A stretch of 64,000 nucleotides of DNA from Patagioenas fasciata. Taxonomy: Eukaryota; Chordata; Aves; Columbiformes; Columbidae. Position 1 is the stretch's first letter, and each line of letters opens with the position of its first letter. The DNA lies in contig NC_092526.1 of assembly GCF_037038585.1 (NCBI RefSeq), positions 41,365,501 through 41,429,500 of the forward strand, written 5' to 3'. The notes below the pieces were generated by a model. It did not search any database. It was not told the origin of the DNA and saw only the letters and a list, made by a program, of their open reading frames with translations. A program made the translations under genes and the position numbers. Positions 39,737 to 50,000 of this stretch are shown here, piece after piece.

Positions 39737-40383
39737 TGTCCTGGTTTTGTTGAAAAACAAATTTCTCTTTTAGTGAATTTGCCTGTCAGCTAAAGCCTTC
39801 ATATTAGCTGCATTTTCCTGGAGAACCAGACACATGTTTTGGTAAACCTAGCAATAGAATGCAAACTTATTGATAAGCACGGATGGACATCTCGCAAGAG
39901 GGGCAACGAGAATCCGGTGACCAAGAAACTGACCAACTGTGTATAACACTGCATTCACGTGAATACTTCATATAAAAGTGGGAGATCACGAGGATCTCGT
40001 CCCTTTCCCTTTTTCCCTGCTGCTTATGACCGACATTAGGAGAGGACCTTGCTAGTTGTCCCTGCGAACTGAGACCTAGTGAGAGACTGAATCCAGCTCC
40101 GGTTGGCTACAGAGTCTAATCCAGGACTTTGGGTGCTGGCTCTGCAGTTGCTGAGGCTTTAAAGATTGGTTTTGTATGTTTTGCATTATTTTCTCTATTC
40201 TTATTAGTAGCATTAGTAAAACATCTTTAATTTTTCCAACTCTCTTCTCTCTGTCCTTCTTTTCCTCTCGATCCCCTGTCCTTAGTGGGAAGGGGGGAGA
40301 GAGGAAGGGGCAAAAGGGGGAAGTGGGGTTAACAAGACATCTGCCAGGCTTTTATTGTCACCCCGCAATCTTAACCCTTGACA
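39737..40383 (+). mobile_element. Solo LTR (ERVL-type), complete, with 5-bp target duplication
   Basis: 647 bp beginning TGTCCTGGTTTTGTTGAAAA and ending AATCTTAACCCTTGACA. A TATAAAAG box lies at about 39,970. The flanks CCTGG (39,732-39,736) and CCTGG (40,384-40,388) form a perfect 5-bp target duplication. No internal sequence follows, so it is a recombination product of a former provirus. The ERVL assignment comes from its resemblance to avian LTRs by recall. Confidence 0.85.
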
Positions 40384-40388
40384 CCTGG

Positions 40389-40860
40389 GATCTGTTTCTC
40401 AGTATTCTTTGTCTCAAAAATAAACTATTCTCCTATACCAACTCCAGCTCACACCAGGAAAAAACAAAAAAAAAAAATAAAAAAGGAGAAAAATCATGAA
40501 AGAAGAATGCTTTGGAGGTAATTTTGTCCAAAAGGTGTACTCTTTAAATGATTGAAAAAAAAAAAAAAAGTGAGAGATGAGGCATTATTATTACAACTAA
40601 AGATGTAGTTAATGTTTTGAAAAACAAGAATGACTGTTAGGAATGAAATTACAGGGTTTTAGTTCATCATCATCATCAGTGAGAATAAGGAGTTTCCTGT
40701 TACTGTTACTAGTGACAGTACCACTATTCAAAATCATCCTTCAGAGCATCTCAATACAGGCACCAAACCAGTGCCCAACCTGCCTGGAGAGCCAGGACAG
40801 TTGCACCACACAACAGCAGCCTCTGAGGGAAGCTGGAGGTGATCAGAACTGAAATGGTTT
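40389..40860. other. Intergenic sequence with A-rich runs
   Basis: A-rich runs at about 40,466-40,484 and 40,554-40,569. No gene seen. Confidence 0.35.
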
Positions 40861-40861
40861 C

Positions 40862-41030
40862 AAACCAAATCATAGAATCAGAGAATAATAGAATTATTTA
40901 GGCTGGAAAAGAACATGGAGTCCCACCAGAAATCAAACACTTCTAAATCCGCCACTAAACCATATCCCTAAGCGCCACATCTCCAATTCTTTTAAATACC
41001 TCCAGCAATGGAAGCTCCAATCCTGAGCTA
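40862..41030 (-). mobile_element. CR1 3' end fragment, minus orientation
   Basis: ATCATAGAATCAGAGAATAA, TTATTTAGGCTGGAAAAGA, then CACTAAACCATATCCCTAAG and TTTTAAATACCTCCAGC match the reversed CR1 3' end. Confidence 0.8.
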
Positions 41031-42022
41031 GCAGGACACCATTGACTGCAGTTGGACATAAGATACTGGTCATGATTGTGAGTTCAACCCTCGCTGGCAG
41101 AATGTCTCACACCCCTCCCTGAGGAGGGCAGGGGATTGGGAGATGGGAGCACGTTTCAGTTTCCCAGATCCCAGGACAGAGCCCAAACCATCCTTCCCTT
41201 CACTTCTGGCATCCCATTTCCTGAGATGCAAAGCTGGTGGGCCTTCTGTGGATAATCATGAATAAACCTTCAAGTGTTTGTGTAATTTCTCTAAGAACAT
41301 CAGTAAAAAAGCAAAACAAAACAAAAACAAAAACAAACAAACAAAAAAAACCTGACTAAATATAAATATCTCCTATATTTCACTCTGCATCTGTAATAGA
41401 CCCACTTGCAGTGCCAATCAAATAGGTATTTGCAGTATAAGACAAGATACCCAATCCACAAGTAAATATCTAAGTGGTTCAGATGAAGGGTGGTCTTGCA
41501 AAAGTCACCCTTTGTGTCCCCAGGTGCACGGACACTGCTCATGTGCCTCTGTAGAGAGTGGCAGGAGCTGGATCCCCTTCTCGGGACAGACTCCTTCCAG
41601 GAGAGACACAGACACAGGGGTAACTCATCAGGTCTTTATGGCATTTCACTCAGCATCACATCGTGGGTGCTGTCCTGTGACTACCCTTTCTGCACAAATG
41701 ATCATAAAAAGACAACCATTTAGTAAGACATGGTCATAAAGGGGCTGTTATGGACAAGAAAGCTCACCATGAACTCTGGAGAGAGCGAGGAAGTTTATAA
41801 CAAGCATCAGGAAGCAGAACCGAGACGCTCAAGGCATCTTCTAAAGAGCGGGAGGCCCTGAGCAGCCATGATTGACCATGTGTAGGTGTGGGAGAGGGTC
41901 AGGGTATGTCAGGGAGAAGCAATGACGTGGCTGATGGCTTCAGTAAACCCTTCCAGTCATGTCTGAGCCCAGAAATGGAAAGCAGTTGATGTCTGCAGGT
42001 GGAGGAGGAATAGAAGGTAGTG
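41031..42022. other. Intergenic sequence, nothing recognised
   Basis: An AAAAC-type simple repeat lies at 41,308-41,350. No gene seen. Confidence 0.35.
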
Positions 42023-42308
42023 GTAGCGAGCATTGTGACAAAGGTTCTATGTCAGCTGGGTGTGGCAGGCAAGCGCCCCCTAGGGGAGGGGGAACCTCTC
42101 AGCCCCGGGCCTGTCACTGCCTGCTGTCCCTGCTGTCACCAGCGAGGCCTCTGAAAAGTTTCAAAAACATCCCCAGACTTGGGTCCAAAGTGGCCAAAAG
42201 TCTCCAAGAGACAAGTCGGGAAGAAGGATATGGAAAAGAGGGAGAAAGCGAAGGGAGCAGACCAAAGGGAGGGAAGAGGAATAACTAATGCCGGGCTGCA
42301 GGACTGAA
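42023..42308 (+). repeat. Direct repeat, copy 1 (286 bp)
   Basis: Matches 42,913-43,198 at a constant offset of 890 bp with no gaps, about 93% identical by hand count. It begins GTAGCGAGCATTGTGACAAA and ends GCCGGGCTGC(A)GGACTGAA. It does not start and end with TG...CA, so a pair of LTRs is not supported. Confidence 0.9.
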
Positions 42309-42912
42309 ATGGAGGAATTGAAAGACAAAAGCCAGGAAGCAGGAGAGTTTGAGAAAAGGAGAGAGGAAAGAAGAGACATGCAGCCAGACGAGGGGTTAAT
42401 GAGAGAGGCTGGGACAGAGAAGAGGATGAGAAGGAAATAAGGCAAGGCAAGGCAAGGCTAGACCAAAGGACGTTTCCTTGATTTCTATTTTCTACCACAT
42501 TCATCTTGAGACAAGGAGGAAAACCATCAGACCTTATGGATTAGGCCCAAACAAAAACCCCGGCTACTTGAGACACTTAGACTAAGCCTAAAATGCAAAG
42601 ATCTCTCCATAAGGATGGTTTTTATACTCTACATCCACAATGGGCTGGCAGTACAAAAGAATAAGCGGCAGATCTACTCAGGCTGGGTCATGGTGGTTTG
42701 CTGCAGAGACCATGCATATCATGGGAATATTTCAGCATTTCTGCTCTGGTTTTCAGTGTATCACACCAAAGCACCCACCTGATGACATCATTTCAACAGC
42801 AAAAGCAGCAATTTGCAGAATTCAGCTTCCTTGTGGAACTGAGAAATTGCTGAGCTGACAGCAAGTCCTGCTGGTTCCCTGTCACCTGCAGAGTGCCCAC
42901 ATCCTCACCACC
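42309..42912. other. 604-bp spacer between the direct repeats
   Basis: No gene or repeat recognised. A purine-rich GGAGAGAGG-type tract and a (GGCAA)n run of five units (42,440-42,460) are present. Confidence 0.4.
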
Positions 42913-43198
42913 GTAGCGGGCATTGTGACAAAGGTTCTATGTCAGCTGGGTGTGGCAGGCGAGCGCCCCCTAGGGGAGGGGGAGCCTGTCAGCCCCGGGC
43001 CTGTCACTGCCCGCTGTCCCCCCTTGTACCAGCGAGACCTCTGAAAAGTTTCAAAAACAGCCCCAGACTTGGGTCCAAAGTGGCCAAAAGTCTCCAAGAG
43101 ACAAGTCGGGAAGAAGGATATGGAACAGAGGGAGAAAGCAAACGGAGCAGACCAAAGGGAGGGACGAGGAAAAACTAGTGCCGGGCTGCAAGACTGAA
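42913..43198 (+). repeat. Direct repeat, copy 2 (286 bp)
   Basis: The partner of 42,023-42,308. Several differences cluster around 43,013-43,035, where the two copies read CTGCTGTC versus CCCCTTGT; the rest are scattered single changes. Confidence 0.9.
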
Positions 43199-44395
43199 GA
43201 GATGCCCTGCTGTTCTTTTGCATTATGGCATGATGTGTTTCGTTTCTCTTGTGGATCCATTGCTAAGCGTCTTTCCTCGGGCGACTGTGAAGCATTTGCC
43301 AGAAGAGAGAAGTAGCACGGAGCAGCATTCAGTATTGCCTACGAGTGTCTTTGCTCCTTTACTAGTGGAACTCCAAGAACAGGCACATATCTTCAGGTAC
43401 CCTCCAAATGTGGATTCTCCTGCAGCCACGTATGCGGGCGTGCAGTATGTCAACCATCAATGGGACGTGTTTACCCTCAAGCATGTCAGTACGTTTCACG
43501 TACGTCTTTCCGTCAATAGATGGGAGTGGGCGCGTTTGCGGATGTGTGCGTGTGTGTGACCACGGGTTTTCTTAGGTATCAGTGTGTGAAAAGGTAGGTG
43601 TTTTTCTCTAGCTGCGTGTGCGTGCAGGTGGTGGTGGGTGCACATACCTGGGTGCTTGTGGAAAGGTTTCTGCGTGGTTTTCACTGAGGAATCGTGTGTG
43701 TGCACATGGACAAACAGAAGGCGTAGCAACTAGGTTCCAGCGCTGAAGACGGCAAAAGGCAAGTTTTCCGATGCTCTCTCTTTCTCTCCCTATACCTAGT
43801 CGCGCAAAGAAAGCCGCTAAGCCGGCGACTGGCAAGAGAGCTACAACGAAGCATGCCAAACGGAGAAAATACCAGCACACATTGTTTCTGCCATGTGCTT
43901 GAACGCAAATATGTTTGTGATTCTGAGAGATGAAAGACATCCGTCTGAATATGTGATTGCTCACACCGGTGCACTTGTTAGTGTATACATTCAGTCCTGG
44001 GCTGTGGGGCATTCAGAAGTGGGTCTGTGGAGACGTCTGCATAGATGCAGCTGTCAGAACACGCACACTTGACCGTTTACCAAAACATATGCAGACACGT
44101 CTTTACCACGTAGTTTTGGATGCACAGAGTTACCTCTGTTCGCAAGAGACAACGTCTGTATGCACAGAAGTAAAACCGGACCATTTCCCTCTGAGTGAAC
44201 ATGAAACAGCCGTCTATACACTCGCCTGCTTGTGGAGGGAAAAATATGGACTCACACGCATGTGGAGCGACGGATAGATACAGCAGGCGCAAACGAACAC
44301 AGAGTTTCAGGTACATTGTCTTCACACCAACAGGGACAGGTCTATAGTTATCCTCATCATTGATTATCTGTCTCACATGGGCTTGCACAAAACTC
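43199..44395. other. CpG- and TGTGTG-rich sequence, no gene recognised
   Basis: Short GTGTGTGCGTG repeats around 43,540-43,640. No protein family, tRNA or LTR could be seen. The base composition (many CpG and ACGT) differs from the AT-rich repeats before and the satellite after. Confidence 0.35.
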
Positions 44396-44636
44396 TCAAG
44401 CACTGTGACTCTGTGACTCTGACGCTGTGATTTTGTAACTGTGACTGTGACTCTACCACTTTGACTCTGTGACCCTGTTAATGTCACCCTGCGACTGTGA
44501 TTCTGTGACTCTGTGACTCTGTGACTGTGACTGTGAGTCTGTCTGTGAGTCTGTGACTTTGTGACTCTGTGACTCTCTGTTACTGTGACTCTGAGAGTGT
44601 GACTCTGACTCTGTGACTGTGACTCTGTGACCGAAC
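44396..44636 (+). repeat. GTGACTCT-type short tandem repeat at the edge of the satellite
   Basis: About 240 bp of GTGACTCTGTGACTGTGA-like units (8-10 bp step). It ends CTCTGTGACCGAACTCC, passing straight into the large satellite, whose units also contain GAACTCC. Confidence 0.85.
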
Positions 44637-45119
44637 TCCTGGGTCTGTCGCCAACTCCTGGGTCCCTTTCCTGAACTCCTGGTTCTCTTGGGACACTCCT
44701 GGGTCCCTCCGAAACTCCTAGGTCCCTTGGGTCACTCCTGGGTCTATCCACATCTCCTAGGTCCCCCCACAAACTCCGGGGTCCCTTGGGGCACTCTTGG
44801 GTCCCTCCAACAGTACTGGGTACCGTGGGGCACTCCTGGGTCCCTCCCAATTTCATGGCTCCATCCCGAACTCCTGGGACCCTACCAGAACTCATGGATC
44901 CTTTGGGTACTCCTGGGTCCTTCCTGAACTCCTGGGTCACTCTACGAACTCCTGGGTCTATCCTGAACTTCTGAGTCCCTTGGGGAACTCTTGGGTCAAT
45001 CCCTGAACTCCTGGGTCCCTTGGAGCATTCCTGGGTCCATTTCCCAAACTCCTGGGTCCCTTGGGACATTCCTGGGTCTCTCAAATGGTCCTGGTCTTTT
45101 GGGGCACTCCTGGGTCCAT

Positions 45120-47048
45120 CCAGGAGTTTGGGTTTGGACTTAGGAGTTTGGGAGGGACCTAGGAATGCCTCAAGGAACCTAGGACCTTGACAGGGACCTA
45201 GGAGTTCAAGAGGGACCAAGGAGTGCCCCAAGAGTATCAGTGCTCTGGGCGGGACCCAGGAGTGCCCCAAAGGACCCCAGAGTTTGTGGAGGGGACCTAG
45301 AAGATGGGATGGACCCAGGAGTGTCCCAAGGGACCCAGGAGTTTGTGAGAGACCTAGAAGTGCCCAAGGGAACCAGTACTGTGGAAGGGACAGAGAAGTG
45401 CCCCAAAGGACCCCAGAGTTTGGGGTGGGACATAGGAGATGGGATGGACCCAGGAGTGCCCCAAGGGACCCAGGAGTTCGGGAGACCCAGGAGTGCCCCA
45501 AGGAACCCTGGAGTTCGGGAGGTACCAGAAGTGCCACAAGGGACCCTGGAGTTTGGGACAAACAAAGAGTGACCCCAAGTACCCAGGTGTTCAGGAGTGC
45601 CCCAGCAGTGCCCCAAAGACCCATGAGATCCGGGAGGGTCCCAGGAATTTGGAAGGGACCCAGGAATGGCCCAAGGGAACCAGTAGTTTGGGCAGGAACC
45701 CAGGCGTTCGAGAGGGACCCAGGAATTCCCTAAGGGACCCAGGAGTTCAGGAAGGACCTAGGAGTACCCCAAGGACCCATGAGTTCCGGTAGGGTCCCAG
45801 GAGTTTGGGATGGAGACATGAAATTGGGAGGGATCCAGGAGTGCCCCACGGTACCCAGTACTGTTGGAGGGACCCAAGACTACCACAAGGGACCCCGGAG
45901 TTTGTGGGGGGACCTAAGAGATAGGGATAGACCAGGAGTGATCCAAGGAACCCAGGAGTTCGGGAGGGACCCAGGAGTACCCCAAGGGACACAGGGATTT
46001 GGGAGGGACGCAGGGGTGCCCCACGGGAAACAGGAGTTTGAGAGGGAGCCAGGAGTTCAGGGAGGGACCCAGGAGCTCGGGAGGTACCCAGGAGTTTGGG
46101 ATGGATCCAGGAGTGTCCCCGGGTACCCAGGAGTTCAGGAGGGTCCCAGGAGTTCCCCAAAGGAACCAGGACTCTGGGAAGGACCCAGGAGTGCCCCAAG
46201 GGAATCAGGAGTTTGGGGAAGGACCCCGGAGTTTCAGAGGGACGCAAGAATGCCCCAAGGAACTTATGGTCTTGGAAGGGACCCAAAATGTTCGGGAGGA
46301 ACCCAGGAGTGCCCCAAGGGACCCTGGAGTTCGGGAAGGACCCAGGAGTGCCCGAAAGGACCCTGGAGTTCGGGACGGACCCAGGAGTGCCCCCAGGTAC
46401 CCAGGAGTTTAGGAGGGATCCAGGAGTTCAGGAGGGACCCAGGAGTGCCCCAAAGGAACCAAGACTCTGGGAGGGACCGAGGAGTTCCCCAAAGGAGGTC
46501 GGAGTTTGGGGGGTACCTAGGAGATGGGATGGACCCAGGAGTGCCCCAAGGAACCCAGGAGATCATGAGAGAGCCAGAGATGCCCAAGGGACCCAGTACT
46601 CTGGGAGGGACCCAGGAGTGCCCCAAGGGACCCAAGATTTCAGGACGAACCCAGGTGTGCTGAAGGGACCAGGATATCAGGAAGGACCCAGGAATTCCTC
46701 AAGGGACCCAAGAGTGCCCCAAGGGACCCAGGAGTTTGGGGCGGACCCACGAGTGCCGCAAGGGACCCACGAGTTTGAGGGAGACCCAGGAGTTACGGAG
46801 GGACCCAGGAGTGCCCCAGTGGACACAGGCATTAGGGAGGGACCCAGGAGACCGGGAAAGGGACCCAGGAGTTCAGGAAGGACCCAAGACTGCCCCAAGG
46901 GACACAAGAGTTCGGGAGAGACCCAGGAGTTTGGGAGGAACCCAGGAGTGTCCCAAGGGACCCAGGATATCGGGACAGACCCAGGAATTCAGGAGGGACC
47001 CACAAGTACAGCAAGGGACCCAGGATTTTGGGGGGAATCCAGGAATTC
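45120..47048 (-). repeat. Inverted segment of the satellite
   Basis: From about 45,120 the text changes from CTCCTGGGTCCATC to CAGGAGTTTGGG... and stays in the reverse orientation (GGGACCCAGGAGT units) until about 47,048, where it returns to CTTGGGGTACTCCTGGGTCC. The reversed higher-order block is present at 45,790-45,940. The flanks on the two sides (44,994-45,120 and 47,080-47,200) carry the same variant phrase in direct orientation. Confidence 0.92.
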
Positions 47049-50000
47049 TGAGTCCCTTGGGGTACTCCTGGGTCCCTCCCTGAACTCCTGGGTCCCTAGA
47101 AGCATTCCTGGGTACCTTTCCCAAACTCTTGGGTCCCTTGGGGCATTCCTGGGTCTCTCAAAGGGTCCTGGTCCTTTGGGGCACTCCTGGGTCCATGCAG
47201 AACTCCTGTGTCTCTTGGGGCACTTCTGGTTCCCTCCTGAACACCTGGGTACCTGATGGCACTTCTTGTCCGTCCTGAACTCCAGGGTCTCTTGGGGCAC
47301 TCCTGGGTCTGTCTCAAACTCCTCTGTCCATTGGCGAACTTCTGGGTCCCTCCTGAACTCCTGGGTCCCTCCTGAACTCCTGGGTCAGCCCCGAAGTCCT
47401 GGGTCACTTGGGGAACTCCTGGGTCCCTCCCAGAGTCCTGGGTCCTTTAGGGAACTCCTGAGTCCCTTGGGACACTTCTGGGTCCATCCATAATCTCCTG
47501 GGTCAGTCCTCAACTCCTGGATCCCTGCGGGCACTCTTGGGTCCCTCCTGAAATCATGGTACCCTCCCTGTACTCCTGGGTCCCTCCCCAAATTCCTGGT
47601 TCCCTCCTGACCTCCTGGGTGCCTTGGGGAATTCCTGGGTCCCTCCTGAATGCCTGTGTCCCTGCATGTACTCCTGGGTCCCTTGGGGGCCTCCTGGGTC
47701 TGTTCTAAATTCCTGGGACCCTCCCAGAACGCATGGGTCCTTGGGGCACTCCTGAGTCCCTTCTGAACTCCTTGGTCCCTTAGGGGACCCCTGGATCTTT
47801 CCTGAACTCCTGGGTCCCTCTTGAACCCCTGGGTGCCACTTGGACTCCTGTGTTCACGGGGACACTCCTGGGTCCCTCCCGAATTCCTGGGTCCTTGGGG
47901 TACTCCTGGGTCCATCCAGAACTCCTGGGTCCTCCCAGAACTCCTAGGTCCCTTGGAACTCTCTTGGGTCCTTCCCCAAACTCCTGGGTCACTTTCCCAA
48001 ACTCCTATTTTCTTTGGGGAATTCCTGGGTCCCTCCCAAATTCCTGGGCTCCTTGGGGTACTCCTGGGTCCCTCCAGAACTCCTGGGTCTCTTGGGTCAC
48101 TCCTGGGTCTATCCCCATCTCCTAGGTCCTCCCACAAACTCTGGGGTCCCTTGGGGCACTCTGGGTCCCTCCAAGAGTACTGGGTATCATGGGGCACTCC
48201 TGGGTCCCTCCCAATTTCATGGCTCCATCCCGAACTCCTGGGACCCTACCAGAACTCCTGGGTCCCTTGGGGAACTCCTGGGAACCTCTCAGAGTACTGG
48301 ATCCCTTAGGGCACTCCTGTGTTCCACCTGAACTCCTGGGTCCCTTGGAGCACTCATGGGTCCATCCCATCTCCTAGGTCCCCCCATAACCTCTGGGGTC
48401 CTTTGAGGCACTCCTGGGTCCCTCCCAGAGTCCTGGTTCCCTTGGGGCACTCCTGTGTCCCTCCTGAACTCCTGGGTCCCGGCCAAGGCCCTAGGTTCCT
48501 TGGGGCACTCCTGGGTCCCTCCCAAACACCTGGGTCCCTCCTCAAACTCCTGGGTCCTGTGGGACATTCCTGGATCCCTCCCAAACTCCTGGGTCTACTG
48601 GGGCATTCCTGGGTCCCACTGGCACTCCTGGGTCCCTCCCTCAAACTCGTGGGTCCCTTGCGGCACTCGTGGGCCCTCCCCGAACTCCTGGGTCCCATTG
48701 GGCATTCCTGGGTCCCTCCCTAACTCCTGGGTCCACTGGGGCACTCCTGGGTTCCTCCTGCACTCCTCGGTTTCCCTCAAACTTGTGAGTCCCTTGCGGC
48801 ACTCGAGGGCCTGCCTCAAACTTCTGGGTCCCTTGGGGCACTCTTGGGTCCCTTGGGGCACTCCTGGGTTCCTCCCAGAATACTGGCTGCCTTGAGGAAC
48901 TTCTGGGTCCCTCCTGAACTCCTGGGTACCTGGGGACACTCCTGGGTCCGTCCCGAACTCCTGGGTCCTTTAGGGCACTCCTGGGTCCGTCCCGAACTCC
49001 TGCGTTCCTTGGGGCATTCTTGGGTCCGTCGCAGACTCCTGGGTGCTTTAAACCACCCCTGAGTACTTTGGGGCACTCCTGGGTCCATCCCCGATATCCT
49101 GGGTCCCCCCTGAATTCCTGGGTCCCTTGGGGCATTCCTGGGTCCCTCTTGAACTCCTGGGTCCCTTGGGACACTCTTGAGTCTGTCCCAACCTCCTCGG
49201 TCCCTCCGCGAACTCCTAGGTCCCTTAACAAATTCCCGGGTCTGTCCCAAACTCTCGGGTTCCTCCCCGTACTCCTGGGGCCGGACCGAACTCCAGGGTC
49301 TTTTGGGGCATTCCTGAGTCCCTCAGAGAGTCCTGGGTCCCTTGGGGCACTCCTGGGTCCCTCCAGAACTCCTGGGTCCCTCCAGAACTCCTGGGTCTTT
49401 TAGGGCATTCCTGGGTCCTTCAAAGAGTCATGGGTTTCTTGAGGCACTCCCAGGTCCCTCTCAAACTCCTGGGTCCCTCTACAAACTCCTGGGTTCCTTG
49501 GGGCACTCCTGGGTCCCTCATGTACTCCTGGGTCCCTTGGGTTACTCCTGGGTCTATCCCCATCTCCTAGGTCCCCCCTCAAACTCTGGGGTCCCTTGGG
49601 GCACTCTTGGGTCACTCCAATAGTACTGGGCACCGTGGGGCACTCCTGGGTCCCTCCCAATTTCATGGTTGCATCCCAAACTCCTCTGACACTACCAGAA
49701 CTCATGGGTCTTTGGGGCACTCCTGGGTCCTTCCTGAACTCCTGGGTCCCTTGGGGCACTCCTGGGTCCCTCCCTGAACTCCTGGGTCCCTTAACACACT
49801 CCTGGGTCCGTCCCCAAACTCCTGGGTTCCCCCCGAATTCATGGGTCCCTTAAGGCACTCCTGGGTCCCTCCCAGAGTCCTGGTCCTTTGGGGCACTGCT
49901 GGGTCCATCCAGAACTCCTGGGTCTCTCGGGGCAATCCTGTTTCCCTCCTGAACTCCTGGGTACCTGGAGGCACTCTTTGTCCATCTCAAACTCCAGGGT

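Noticed and set aside
42023..43198. Direct repeats as the two LTRs of a short element
   Set aside because: No TG...CA ends, no primer site or polypurine tract, and the spacer has no retroviral text.
44077..45624. 515-codon minus-strand open frame as a gene
   Set aside because: It runs through the satellite, a CTCTGTGAC simple repeat and the orientation switch; the openness is explained by the 39-bp period.
46096..47256. 386-codon plus-strand open frame as a gene
   Set aside because: Lies inside the inverted satellite and continues across the orientation switch; pure repeat shadow.
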